Part shown: piece by piece, positions 35,081 through 43,871 of the stretch
Layout: each line of letters opens with the position of its first letter
Numbering within the stretch: position 1 is the first letter of the stretch
Origin: Mucilaginibacter sp. OK268
Lineage (GTDB): Bacteria; Bacteroidota; Bacteroidia; Sphingobacteriales; Sphingobacteriaceae
Length of the DNA: 64,000 nucleotides
Reading direction: 5' to 3'
NCBI RefSeq assembly: GCF_900103125.1
Contig: NZ_FNJV01000002.1
Coordinates: forward strand, 62,001 to 126,000
Notes under the pieces: model-generated
The model's database searches: none
Told to the model about the DNA's origin: nothing
What the model saw: only the letters and a program-made list of their open reading frames with translations
Translations under genes and position numbers: made by a program

Positions 35081-37369
35081 ATGAAAAATATTTTAAGGAT
35101 TGCCCGGATTGAACTGAGCCTTTTATTCTATTCGCCGGTAGCATGGATCGTATTACTGGTATTTATCATCCAGTCAGGCTGGGGATATATGTCCACCATA
35201 GAACGCCTGGAGCAGGCTCAGCAAATGGGAATGACCCTTAGCGGCCTGACCGATAATGTTTTTGCAGGTTTCAGGAGTTTGTTTCCCAAAATGCAGGAAT
35301 ATCTCTACTTGTATATCCCTCTGCTGACCATGGGCCTGATCAGCAGGGAAACGCATAGCGGATCCATTAAATTATTGTATTCTTCGCCCATCAGGGTATT
35401 CGACATTGTAGCCGGAAAGTACCTGGCGATGATCATTTACTGTTTTCTTCTGATGTGTATATTGCTGGGGCTGGGTGTGTTATCCATATTTACGATCAAG
35501 GACGTTGATTTTACCTTTATTCTTTCCGGTATTATCGGATTGTATCTCCTTATATGTGCCTATTCCGCAGTAGGCCTCTTTATGTCAAGCTTAACGAGCT
35601 ACCAGGTGGTGGCGGCCATTAGTACACTCGTTGTACTGGCCATTTTAAATTTCATCGGCGGTCTGTGGCAGGATATTGAATTCGTCCGGGATATTACTTA
35701 CTTCCTTTCTATTTCCGGGCGTGCGGAAGAATCTATCAACGGACTTTTAGGAAGTAACGATATCCTGTACTTCCTGATCGTAATTGCTATGTTTCTCGGC
35801 CTCACCTTTCTGAAGCTGCAATTTGAGCGCAGGACCATCTCTCTATCACTCAAAGTTGGAGGCTATGTTGGTTTAATTGCCTTTATGCTGCTGATCGGCT
35901 ATATCGGCTCTTTACCTCAGTATATTTTTTATATAGATATGACGGCGGATCAAACCCGTACATTAACAAGACCAAGCAGGGAAGTGATTGCAAAGATCAA
36001 TGAACCTGTTGTCATGACCACTTATGTAAACCTTTTGGATGAAAACTATTTTATGGGACTTCCCAGCTTTCAGAATAATGATAAGAGGTCCTTTGATAAA
36101 TATTTCAGGTTTATGCCTTACATGCGGATGGATTATGTCTATTACTGGGATCATTCTGAAAACGAGCGGCTGTATAAGGAGAATCCCGGGTTAAATGATG
36201 AACAGCTGGCAAAAAAAATGGCAAAAATTAACGGGATGGATTTTGATAAGTTCCTGCGGCCGGAACAGATCAAAAAGATCGTTGATCTCAAGCCCGAGCG
36301 AAACAGGTTAGTACGGACGCTTTCATATAAAGGTAAGAAAGTGTTCCTCCGTATGTTTGATGATATTATGAAATATCCGTCGGAGAAAGAGACTTCCGCC
36401 GCATTGAAAAAACTGATAGCAAAATCGCCGAAAGTAGGTTTTGCGACAGGGCATCGCGAACGAAACATCACCAAAACCGGGGACAACGATTACGAAGTGT
36501 CCACCAATGAAATAACCTTTCGCTACTCTTTGCTGAATCAGGGTTTCGATATCCGGTCTGTTAGTCTTGATCAGCCAGGGCTTCGCAAGCAGGTGGATGT
36601 GCTGGTGATCGCTGACCCATTGACCGCCTATACGTCCGGGGAATTAACAAATCTTGCAGGCTATATCAATGAGGGCGGAAACCTGCTGATCGCCGGTGAA
36701 CCAGGTAGTCAGGCCATCTTAAATCCTATTTTGAGTTTAGCAGGTGTTGAAATGGGTGATGGCATGCTCGTGCAAAAGAGCCAGAACTTTGAGCCTTCCT
36801 TTGTATTAAGCGGGCTGGCTACAAAAAACTGGCTGCAAATTGCAGGCAACGGTGAGTATTTAAATAAAGACAGTGCTTTTGTGACCACACCAACGGTTGC
36901 ACCTGTAAGGTTATTGCCGAATTCACCTTTCCGAAACTTACCAATTCTGGTAACACAGGCCTCCAACACCTGGCTGATCCCGGATCTCAGGGTCGACAAA
37001 ACAAAAGAATTGACAGATGCACGAAAAAATGAAGACAAAAAATCCTACCCGGTAGCGTTGGCGCTTCGCCGTGCGATACCACGCGGCGAACAGCGGATTT
37101 TCATTATCGGTGATGCCGATTTTATGAATAATGCCGAATCAAGGAGAAGAACTCCCCGGTCAATCAATTTTGCTTTCGTAACGGAATTGTTCAAGTGGTT
37201 CAGTGATGGCGAGTTTCCTATTGATACTACCCGCCCCGAGCCTCAGGATAACCGCATTCTCATGAATAGTGCCCGGTTAACCTGGATACGCTGGGCATGG
37301 ATGGGCATTTTGCCTTCGCTGATAGCGCTGTCGGTATCTTGGATCTTAATTGCAAGAAAAAGGCGATAG
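35081..37369 (+). CDS. ABC-2 permease fused to a GldG-like domain
   Basis: A 762-residue inner-membrane protein. The N-terminal 250 residues are an ABC-2 permease with about six membrane segments (first: SPVAWIVLLVFIIQ) that resembles GldF. After another membrane segment (YVGLIAFMLLIGYIGSL) a large periplasmic part carries the GldG/IFT52-like domain (KVGFATGHRERNITKTGDND, VLVIADPLTAYTSGELTNLA, EGGNLLIAGEPG). A last membrane helix (WAWMGILPSLIALSVSWILI) precedes a basic tail. GldF and GldG are usually separate genes, so this is a natural fusion. It works with the ATPase encoded immediately upstream. Confidence 0.88.
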   Translation: MKNILRIARIELSLLFYSPVAWIVLLVFIIQSGWGYMSTIERLEQAQQMGMTLSGLTDNVFAGFRSLFPKMQEYLYLYIPLLTMGLISRETHSGSIKLLYSSPIRVFDIVAGKYLAMIIYCFLLMCILLGLGVLSIFTIKDVDFTFILSGIIGLYLLICAYSAVGLFMSSLTSYQVVAAISTLVVLAILNFIGGLWQDIEFVRDITYFLSISGRAEESINGLLGSNDILYFLIVIAMFLGLTFLKLQFERRTISLSLKVGGYVGLIAFMLLIGYIGSLPQYIFYIDMTADQTRTLTRPSREVIAKINEPVVMTTYVNLLDENYFMGLPSFQNNDKRSFDKYFRFMPYMRMDYVYYWDHSENERLYKENPGLNDEQLAKKMAKINGMDFDKFLRPEQIKKIVDLKPERNRLVRTLSYKGKKVFLRMFDDIMKYPSEKETSAALKKLIAKSPKVGFATGHRERNITKTGDNDYEVSTNEITFRYSLLNQGFDIRSVSLDQPGLRKQVDVLVIADPLTAYTSGELTNLAGYINEGGNLLIAGEPGSQAILNPILSLAGVEMGDGMLVQKSQNFEPSFVLSGLATKNWLQIAGNGEYLNKDSAFVTTPTVAPVRLLPNSPFRNLPILVTQASNTWLIPDLRVDKTKELTDARKNEDKKSYPVALALRRAIPRGEQRIFIIGDADFMNNAESRRRTPRSINFAFVTELFKWFSDGEFPIDTTRPEPQDNRILMNSARLTWIRWAWMGILPSLIALSVSWILIARKRR

Positions 37370-37487
37370 CTTTTTTACAGAAAAGTTAACACTGTGTGCT
37401 GCTTTAAGTAACGACCCAAACAAAACAATCCGGACGGCAAGGTTAGTAAACCTGTTTCGAACTTTTAATAAATTATAACCAATCAAT

Positions 37488-40289
37488 ATGCAAATTCCCA
37501 AATTGTCCTTTTTCGCAGGGGTATTATTCCTGTCCGCGGCAGCAATAGCACAGGAAAAACCCCTGCCGCTTGATCCTGCTGTTCGTACAGGCAAACTTGC
37601 CAACGGCTTTAGCTATTACATCCGGCATAACGAAGAACCCAAAAAGCGGGTCGTTTTTTACCTCGCCAACAAAGTGGGTTCGGTACTGGAATCTGAAGAC
37701 CAGCGCGGATTAGCGCACTTCATGGAACATATGAGTTTTAATGGCACTAAACACTTTCCAAAAAATGAACTTGTTAACTACTTACAAAAAAGCGGTGTAC
37801 GGTTCGGAGCAGACCTGAACGCCTACACGAGTTTTGATGAAACCGTCTATCAGTTGCCGCTGCCAACGGACAATCCGGAACTCCTGCAAAAAGGTGTCGC
37901 CATCATGCGGGACTGGGCGCAGGAAGCCTCGCTGGATACTGTTGAGATCAATAAGGAACGCGGGGTGGTACTGGAGGAAAAACGCCTGGGCAAGGGCGCG
38001 CAGGAACGTATGCGCAGACAATACTGGCCGCTGATCCTGAATAATTCCCGGTACGCGGTACGGATCCCCATAGGTACTGATGAAGTGCTGAATAATTTTA
38101 AACCCGAAACCATCAGGAGATTCTATCATGACTGGTACCGTCCTGACCTGCAGGCGCTGATCGTAGTGGGTGACGTGGACGTGAACCAAATGGAGCAAAC
38201 CATTAAAAGACAATTTAATGGCCTCAAAAACCCCCTGCATGAAAAAATACGCACGAAGTATAGCGTACCGCTAACCGGGAAGAATCAATTCATATCTGTA
38301 ACGGATAAGGAAATGACAGCCACAGTAGCAGAAGTGCTGATCAAGCGGCCGACACTGCCTTTACGTACCGCTTCTGAATATCGTAAATCTATTATCCGCG
38401 AACTCTATAACCAGATGCTGAGTGAACGTTATGCGGAATTGGCCCGCCAGGCTAACCCTCCATTTGTACGCGGCAGTGCGGGGATCAGCAGTTTTATTGG
38501 CGGCCTGGATAATTTTGATGTTAGTGTTGTGGCAAGGCCCGGTGAACTGGAAAAAGGCTTTAAAGCGGTTTGGCGGGAAACTGAACGGATCAAACGATTT
38601 GGTTTTACCTCAACTGAACTCGACAGGGCGAAAAAAGGTTATCTGAACAATATGGAGTCTGCGCTTAACGAAAAGAACAAAACGAATTCAGAAAATTATG
38701 TTCAGGAATATCTCGCTTATTTTTTAAAAGGGACCGCAGCACCCGGGATCCAATATGAATATGAAATGGTCAAAAAGGGTCTGCCCGGCATCGCGCTCAA
38801 CGAGGTCAACGCGTTGTCAGCTGAATACATTACCCAGGTTAACCGGGATATATTACTGATGGCTCCTGAAAAGGATAAAAGCAACCTGCCGAACGAAGAT
38901 TTGGTTAATAGCTGGATAAAAGCCGTGGTTGATGAAAAACTGGAATCTTACAAAGATGAAGTAAGCACTGAGCCTTTAATAGCCGTGCAGCCCGTAAGTG
39001 GTAAGGTAACCAGCATCGTCAAGGACGATAAGTTGGGTACAACGCTGTTCGCACTCAGTAACGGTGTCAAAGTACTGCTCAAACCTACCACCTATAAAGA
39101 CAACGAGGTGTTGTTTACTGCCTTTGCACCCGGCGGTACTTCCCTGTACACCGATTCAGATTACCAGAGTGCGGCTAATGCGGCCGGGATTATTCCTTCC
39201 TTTGGCGCGGGGAATTATAATCCCACTCAATTGGATAAATTTCTTTCGGGCAAACAGTTAGCAGTGAGGTCTTATATCAGCGAACGTATGCAGGGTGTCA
39301 GCGGAGCTGCGACACCTAAAGACCTCGAAACAGCATTACAGCTTTTGTACACTTATTATACAGAACCCAGAAAAGATTCATTGCTATTTCAGGGCATCAT
39401 TGCCCGCTCGAAGGCCAGCCTGCAAAACCGGGCGAACGATCCGTCCAGCGTTTTCAAGGATACGGTCAGTGCTGTATTGGGAATGCACAGCATACGTCGT
39501 ACAGGTCCGACTTTGGCTAAACTTGACCAGATCAGCTTAGACCGTTCTTTTGAGATTTATAAGGAGCGCTTTGGCGATGCATCCGGCCTTGTTTTTACTT
39601 TTGTGGGCAGTTTTGATGTAGAACTGCTTAAACCCCTGCTCGAGAAATATATTGGCAGCCTGCCGGCCAGCGGGCATTATACCCAGGCTAAAGACCTGGG
39701 CATCGATGTACCGTCGGGAAAGACCGAAAAAACAGTTTACAAAGGCAGCGAGCCCAAAGCCAGCGTACAGTTATACTGGTCGGGCAATTTCAAGTATAAT
39801 ACGGCTGAAAAAGTAACGATAGATGCACTAAGGGAATGCCTGGAGATTCGTTTACTGGAAAGGTTAAGGGAAGATGAAAGCGGGGTGTATTCTCCGGGTG
39901 CTTTTGCACAGACTTTTAAATATCCAAAGAACCGTTACCTGTTCGGGGTAGAATTTGGCTGCGGGCCGCAGAACGCAGAAAAGCTCATTGCTTCCACTCT
40001 TGATGAGATCAGTAAACTGAAGACACAAGGTCCAACGCAGATCAACGTGGACAAATGGCGGGCGGAAAGCATCCGAACCAGGGAGTCGGAAAGCCAAACT
40101 AATCGTTGGTGGCTCAGTTATCTCAATGGTCAGCAATCAAATAATGACGACCTGCATGCTTTGGATACTTACCGGTCGGATCTGCAAACGGTAACACCGG
40201 AACGCATCAAAGCGACCGCGAATACATACCTGGGTGGACAGAATTATATACAGCTGGTATTACTGCCCGAAAATCAAGCCAAACCATAA
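37488..40289 (+). CDS. M16 family zinc metalloprotease (pitrilysin/insulinase type)
   Basis: A 933-residue periplasmic peptidase with a signal peptide (LSFFAGVLFLSAAAIAQ). The inverted zinc motif HFMEH lies at residues 77-81 (GLAHFMEHMSFNGTKHF), and the third ligand Glu is within NKERGVVLEEKR about 75 residues on. Four M16 halves are expected from length; the inactive C-terminal half begins around residue 500 (TTLFALSNGVKVLLKPTTYK). M16 enzymes cut short peptides. Its place after SusCD and an ABC transporter suggests processing of imported peptides. It is 118 bases after the permease gene and is the last gene of the locus. Confidence 0.93.
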   Translation: MQIPKLSFFAGVLFLSAAAIAQEKPLPLDPAVRTGKLANGFSYYIRHNEEPKKRVVFYLANKVGSVLESEDQRGLAHFMEHMSFNGTKHFPKNELVNYLQKSGVRFGADLNAYTSFDETVYQLPLPTDNPELLQKGVAIMRDWAQEASLDTVEINKERGVVLEEKRLGKGAQERMRRQYWPLILNNSRYAVRIPIGTDEVLNNFKPETIRRFYHDWYRPDLQALIVVGDVDVNQMEQTIKRQFNGLKNPLHEKIRTKYSVPLTGKNQFISVTDKEMTATVAEVLIKRPTLPLRTASEYRKSIIRELYNQMLSERYAELARQANPPFVRGSAGISSFIGGLDNFDVSVVARPGELEKGFKAVWRETERIKRFGFTSTELDRAKKGYLNNMESALNEKNKTNSENYVQEYLAYFLKGTAAPGIQYEYEMVKKGLPGIALNEVNALSAEYITQVNRDILLMAPEKDKSNLPNEDLVNSWIKAVVDEKLESYKDEVSTEPLIAVQPVSGKVTSIVKDDKLGTTLFALSNGVKVLLKPTTYKDNEVLFTAFAPGGTSLYTDSDYQSAANAAGIIPSFGAGNYNPTQLDKFLSGKQLAVRSYISERMQGVSGAATPKDLETALQLLYTYYTEPRKDSLLFQGIIARSKASLQNRANDPSSVFKDTVSAVLGMHSIRRTGPTLAKLDQISLDRSFEIYKERFGDASGLVFTFVGSFDVELLKPLLEKYIGSLPASGHYTQAKDLGIDVPSGKTEKTVYKGSEPKASVQLYWSGNFKYNTAEKVTIDALRECLEIRLLERLREDESGVYSPGAFAQTFKYPKNRYLFGVEFGCGPQNAEKLIASTLDEISKLKTQGPTQINVDKWRAESIRTRESESQTNRWWLSYLNGQQSNNDDLHALDTYRSDLQTVTPERIKATANTYLGGQNYIQLVLLPENQAKP

Positions 40290-40472
40290 TCTCAGGGAGA
40301 TGCTAATCTGTTGGATCTCCATGTTGCCGTATCAGTGGCGTGTCGCACTGCTGAATTGTACGGTTGAACTGGGAAGACCATGATCTATCTCTAATCAAGA
40401 TAATCAGAAATATTGCTCCATCGTTCTTACGTTTTTTTCATAACGTTATATGAAGATCAGTTAATAATAGTC

Positions 40473-40501
40473 GCACCTCCCGGAGCTGGAGGTGCTTTTT
40501 T
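40473..40501 (+). terminator. rho-independent terminator of the second SusCD locus
   Basis: GCACCTCC and GGAGGTGC form a perfect 8-base stem with a 7-base loop, followed by six T. It lies 184 bases past the protease stop codon. Nothing else recognisable is seen in 40290-40472. Confidence 0.88.
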
Positions 40502-40582
40502 GATTCAAATGATTGGCGCAGAGAGCGCGCAGACTGCATATTGAAAATTAAACAACATAGCTGTCAACGTGTCCAGGAGTAA

Positions 40583-40846
40583 TCCGGCCCATGTCTGCAC
40601 CTGATCTTTTGCTGTAAGATTACCGAATGTTCAGGGCAACTAACATTCAAGCTGAATGGTTCCCTGAAGCAGGTCATAAGCTTGTTCAAACCAGCAGGGT
40701 TCCCGGTATCATTCAACTCTTTCGGCGTGAGCTTCTCCTTCCATTTCGGTAAAATGAACTTTGGGCCTCAGATGCCTATAAACAAACGCGGCATTAATAA
40801 CGACGATCTGCCACGCCACCTGACGGTTTATGAATTCAAAACGTAA
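40583..40846 (+). pseudogene. possible remnant of an outer-membrane barrel C-terminus
   Basis: An 87-codon open frame without a usable start codon reads GQLTFKLNGSLKQVISLFKP, then VSFNSFGVSFSFHFGKMNFG, and stops at 40846 inside the start of the NmrA gene. The alternating hydrophobic/aromatic pattern VSFSFHFG is like the last strand of a beta-barrel. It could also be chance. It is the only structure seen in 40502-40829. Confidence 0.2.
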
Positions 40847-41720
40847 AATTATTATCTGCGGAGCGACAGGCAACCAGGGCGGTGCCGTTGCCGCTGCCAT
40901 GCTTGCAGATCGGCGGTGGAGCGTTACTGTCCTTACCAGGAACCCTGAGTCAGCCGCGGCGCTCAGGCTTGCGGCTGCCGGGGCTTCGGTGCGAAGGGCA
41001 GATACCCGCGATTTGTCCTCGCTTGTACAGGCATTCACAGGAGCCTTCGGCGTATTCGGCGTCACACAGCCGTGGTCCTCACAGAAGGGGAAATATGATA
41101 TTGACAACGAAATCGTACAGGGCAAAAATATCATCTGGGCGTGTAAGGAGGCAAAAGTCAGCCATCTGGTTTTCAGTTCTTTTATCAGCTATGCTGATGG
41201 CCTTACAGGCGTAAGCTTTATCGACAGTAAGCTGCGACTGGAAAACATACTGATGAAAGAGCATATTCCTTACACGATACTCCGGACATCTCTCTATATG
41301 GAACATATTGATTGGCACAATGATTCAAAATATACCGGTGTGGTGTCAGGAAATTACGGAGCGAAATCGACCATACCTTATACCGCATTAACGGATATAG
41401 GCCGAAGTGCGGCTTTTATCTTTTCGGAGCCGGATAGGTTTATATACCGCACCATCCAGGTTACCGGGGATGTTCTTTCCGGTGAAATGATCGCTGAAAT
41501 GTTAACTCAGCTTACATCCAGGCTGTACCGGTACAGCTCCAGGTCAAAATTATGGCTGCGGCTCTTCAGACCGGAAACATACCGGTTAAGAATATATCTG
41601 GAAAGGCAATGGCAATATCCATCCGCAGGATCAGACGGCGTGAAGATGAATAACGTGGAATTCCCGTTTAAAAACACAACTGTCGCGGAGTTCATTAAGC
41701 GAAAACTGTCCGGGCTGTAG
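40830..41720 (+). CDS. NmrA-like NAD(P)-binding protein
   Basis: A 296-residue atypical short-chain dehydrogenase of the NmrA/HSCARG type. The dinucleotide motif is ICGATGNQGGAVAAAML at the N-terminus; FGVFGVTQPWS and HLVFSSFISYADG are typical of the family, and the catalytic Tyr-xxx-Lys of true SDRs is missing, as in NADP sensors. No partner genes: isolated between a terminator and the repeat-rich stretch. It could be an NADP-redox sensor or a quinone/isoflavone reductase-like enzyme. Confidence 0.85.
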   Translation: MNSKRKIIICGATGNQGGAVAAAMLADRRWSVTVLTRNPESAAALRLAAAGASVRRADTRDLSSLVQAFTGAFGVFGVTQPWSSQKGKYDIDNEIVQGKNIIWACKEAKVSHLVFSSFISYADGLTGVSFIDSKLRLENILMKEHIPYTILRTSLYMEHIDWHNDSKYTGVVSGNYGAKSTIPYTALTDIGRSAAFIFSEPDRFIYRTIQVTGDVLSGEMIAEMLTQLTSRLYRYSSRSKLWLRLFRPETYRLRIYLERQWQYPSAGSDGVKMNNVEFPFKNTTVAEFIKRKLSGL

Positions 41721-41910
41721 GCGCTTCGTCCTTTCAACTGCTATGCTTTTTTATTTCTGCATCCCCGACAAAACGCCGCAAACTGCCGGGCGGGCTATAC
41801 GCTGTATCTTCTCCCGAAGGATGCCGCTCCTATCCCTGATGCCGTCCAATGCCCTTTGTCAGGTCCTTACATTCCGCTATGCTGCATTCCGGGCCAGACC
41901 GGGCTTCGCT

Positions 41911-42014
41911 GCAAAAGCCTGCCTGCCGTATGCCCCGTCTTAAACCCGGATCAGACCGTACGCTGCGCTTAACCTGGCTGATCCATCCTGCTCATCCGGC
42001 AGGCAGGCATTTGC
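41911..42014. repeat. inverted-repeat-bounded element, copy 1
   Basis: The 104-base element starts with GCAAAAGCCTGCCTGCCG (41911-41928) and ends with CGGCAGGCAGGCATTTGC (41997-42014); the ends match as inverted repeats at 17 of 18 positions. The first 53 bases match copy 2 with only two differences; a block of about 22 bases inside is absent from copy 2. It may be a palindromic intergenic repeat (REP-like) or a tiny non-autonomous element. Confidence 0.75.
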
Positions 42015-42124
42015 TTTTCCGACAGGCTTTAGAGTTTACTGACTATACTTACGAAGCGTGCCGGCCTTTTATCCGGTTCATCATTCCGCCCTGCTTCATG
42101 CTTTCACCAGATGCGGCCGGCGGA

Positions 42125-42206
42125 GCAAAAGCCTGCCTGCCGTATGCCCCGGCTTAGACCCGGATCAGACCGTACGCTTCCGCTCATCCGGCAGGCAGGC
42201 ACTTGC
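42125..42206. repeat. inverted-repeat-bounded element, copy 2
   Basis: The 82-base copy starts with the same 18 bases (42125-42142) and ends with CGGCAGGCAGGCACTTGC (42189-42206), matching as inverted repeat at 16 of 18 positions. It lies 110 bases downstream of copy 1 in the same direction. No other copies were noticed in this window. Confidence 0.75.
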
Positions 42207-42348
42207 TCCTGACCAGGCTTTTGGGTGTTGCTTTGATTATCCCGATCCGGCTTCCGGTCTTGTTTCAATCAAGTATCAGCGCTCCGTCTTGTTTTTTTTT
42301 GAACGGGTAAAAAGCACAGCCAAGTTCGTGTCCGTATGATTTGATGGG

Positions 42349-42501
42349 ATGTCAAAAGACTACGACATAAACAGTTTACTCCCCAAAGGGTCCCCCCTAT
42401 TTATTTCGTTTCCTTTTGCCTTTTCCGGCCACAACCAGCTGCTTTCTTTTTCCCCTTATCTCAAAAAACATATGGAAGAGGCTGGCAAAAAAGAAAAATA
42501 A
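42349..42501 (+). CDS. possible small protein, 50 residues
   Basis: An ATG frame (MSKDYDINSLLPKGSPLFIS start) of 50 codons ends 26 bases before the DUF1281-like gene, with a basic tail (KKHMEEAGKKEK). No family is recognised. It has the same direction and close spacing as the three accessory genes that follow, so it may be the first of that set; it may equally be chance. Confidence 0.3.
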   Translation: MSKDYDINSLLPKGSPLFISFPFAFSGHNQLLSFSPYLKKHMEEAGKKEK

Positions 42502-42527
42502 TTCTTTAACGATTAAAAACAGGAAAC

Positions 42528-43028
42528 ATGGCAAACTGGTGCAGCAACACGGTAGAATTTATTGGCGAACACAGCCAATTTGAGGATTTGGGAAAGCTTT
42601 TTAAAGCAATGGCGGCGAAAGAAAAAAAGAATAGAGCGGGACAGCTTCCTCCTTTTGCACAGGGTGACAGGGGATATCTTTTTGACATCCGCTGGGAGGA
42701 TGGTATGCTGTATTATGAGACGAAGTGGTCTCCGAATACGGCGGTCATCGTGGCGATTGCTGAACATTTTAGAATGGGTTTCAGGTACAGCTACAGCGAG
42801 CCGGGTAACGGTACGTTCGGGGAAGCGGCTTACCGGGACGGCACACTTACGGATGTTGCGCTGGACTGGGACGACATCGCCTCATATGAATTTGATGAGG
42901 ATACGGACACCTACCGCTTTGAGAACCAAAATTATGATAACAGCGAGGAAATCCTCGAAATACTGCTGGTCAGGAAACAGGCCATCACGGCATTGAAGGA
43001 TCTGAACTTTGGTAATGATACCAATTAA
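42528..43028 (+). CDS. DUF1281-like (Api92-like) accessory protein
   Basis: A 166-residue protein beginning MANWCSNTVEFIGEHSQFED, the hallmark start of DUF1281/Api92-like proteins found on plasmids, phages and conjugative elements. Also visible are the IRWEDGMLYYETKWSPN and FRYSYSEPGNGTFGEAAYRD segments typical of the family's ferredoxin-like fold. The function is unknown. Its presence is a marker of mobile-element cargo and supports an accessory origin for the 42.3-58 kb region. Confidence 0.75.
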   Translation: MANWCSNTVEFIGEHSQFEDLGKLFKAMAAKEKKNRAGQLPPFAQGDRGYLFDIRWEDGMLYYETKWSPNTAVIVAIAEHFRMGFRYSYSEPGNGTFGEAAYRDGTLTDVALDWDDIASYEFDEDTDTYRFENQNYDNSEEILEILLVRKQAITALKDLNFGNDTN

Positions 43029-43038
43029 TATCATCACT

Positions 43039-43434
43039 ATGTATTTTGAAAAAACAACCAATGGTATTGAATATACCGAAGCGCTCGTAAGCAGCGAAGG
43101 CGCTGGCTTTACGCTTTATACGACAATTGAATACACTTCCGAACTGATTAAAGAAGCTGTAGCCGAAATCAGGCGGCAGCGGGATGTGGTTTATATCAGG
43201 TTAGCGGGTGAGGAAGACTGGAATGAGCGTTACCGGGATGAAATATTCCGGCACCCGCTGACAAGGCCGCTCCGCTGGTTCGAAATTAATGCGGATACGC
43301 CGCAGTTGCTGCGGTATCATCGCCTCAAAGGGACAACTATTGATGAATACGTCCGCCAATTTGTTCTGCCCTGCACCTTTGAAACCAAAGCCCGGAACCT
43401 GAAGAAATACGGAAAAAGCATACTGGAATACTAA
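43039..43434 (+). CDS. hypothetical accessory protein
   Basis: A 131-residue protein from the ATG at 43039 (the frame extends further to 43009, overlapping the previous stop, through a TTG). It begins MYFEKTTNGIEYTEALVSSE. It has mixed alpha/beta content, no signal peptide or membrane segment, and the AEIRRQRDVVYIRLAGEEDW stretch as its most distinctive part. No family is recognised. It lies 10 bases after the DUF1281-like gene and 12 bases before the next one, so the three are co-transcribed. Confidence 0.6.
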   Translation: MYFEKTTNGIEYTEALVSSEGAGFTLYTTIEYTSELIKEAVAEIRRQRDVVYIRLAGEEDWNERYRDEIFRHPLTRPLRWFEINADTPQLLRYHRLKGTTIDEYVRQFVLPCTFETKARNLKKYGKSILEY

Positions 43435-43446
43435 TGATTTAAAAAG

Positions 43447-43866
43447 ATGGTAAAGATTAAAGAAGGCTATGTCATGTCTCCCCGTGAAAAGGCAGAGTTT
43501 GACAGGGTGAACGCGCTCCCGAGAAAAACAAGCGGAAGGGTCGACTATTATTTCAAACCGCAAACCAAATATCCGCCCCGCATTTATGTTTTTATGCATG
43601 CTGAAATCTGGTGTGACCGTAACCGCAGGCCGATGGGTCTATACTATGCTGTCCCTTTTCTTTCCCGACCGATGAACAAGGAGGAAATTGAATATCACCA
43701 TTTCAATATCCGGCTATGTTACCACCAGTATGAAGACTGGAATAAACTGATCTATGCGGAAGAACAGGAAGCGGATGAACTGGACAAGGAAAATCCGGGT
43801 TCAGGCAAGCTATTCTTAGAAATGCTAAAAAGCTTTCAGGGACAATTTAATTTATCCATGGCCTAA
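43447..43866 (+). CDS. hypothetical accessory protein
   Basis: A 139-residue protein (MVKIKEGYVMSPREKAEFDR start) with a short motif rich in aromatic residues (IYVFMHAEIWCDRNRRPMGL) and a polar, acidic C-terminal part. There is no signal peptide. The family is not recognised; it travels with the two preceding genes. It is the last gene before the base composition drops sharply, and it is convergent with the HNH gene five bases away, close to where the AT-rich island begins. Confidence 0.6.
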   Translation: MVKIKEGYVMSPREKAEFDRVNALPRKTSGRVDYYFKPQTKYPPRIYVFMHAEIWCDRNRRPMGLYYAVPFLSRPMNKEEIEYHHFNIRLCYHQYEDWNKLIYAEEQEADELDKENPGSGKLFLEMLKSFQGQFNLSMA

Positions 43867-43871
43867 AATAG

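Larger units (their letters stand above)
41721..42348. other. gene-poor, repeat-bearing stretch
   Basis: No convincing gene is seen over about 630 bases. Short open frames here come only from the GC-rich repeats. The stretch holds two copies of an element bounded by inverted repeats (separate entries), with partly similar flanks (phrases such as CCGGATCAGACCGTACG recur). It marks the change from ordinary chromosome to accessory genes. Confidence 0.6.

Noticed and set aside
40709..41134. 141-codon minus-strand frame
   Set aside because: It lies mostly antisense to the well-supported NmrA-like gene and its Ala/Ser-rich composition is typical of an antisense shadow.
41911..42206. CRISPR-like repeats
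   Set aside because: Only two copies, of different length, with inverted ends and no regular spacers or cas genes.
41743..42339. Overlapping plus-strand frames of 66-102 codons
   Set aside because: They are produced by the two GC-rich repeat copies; the repeated phrase KACLPYAP comes from the repeat itself, not from a protein family.
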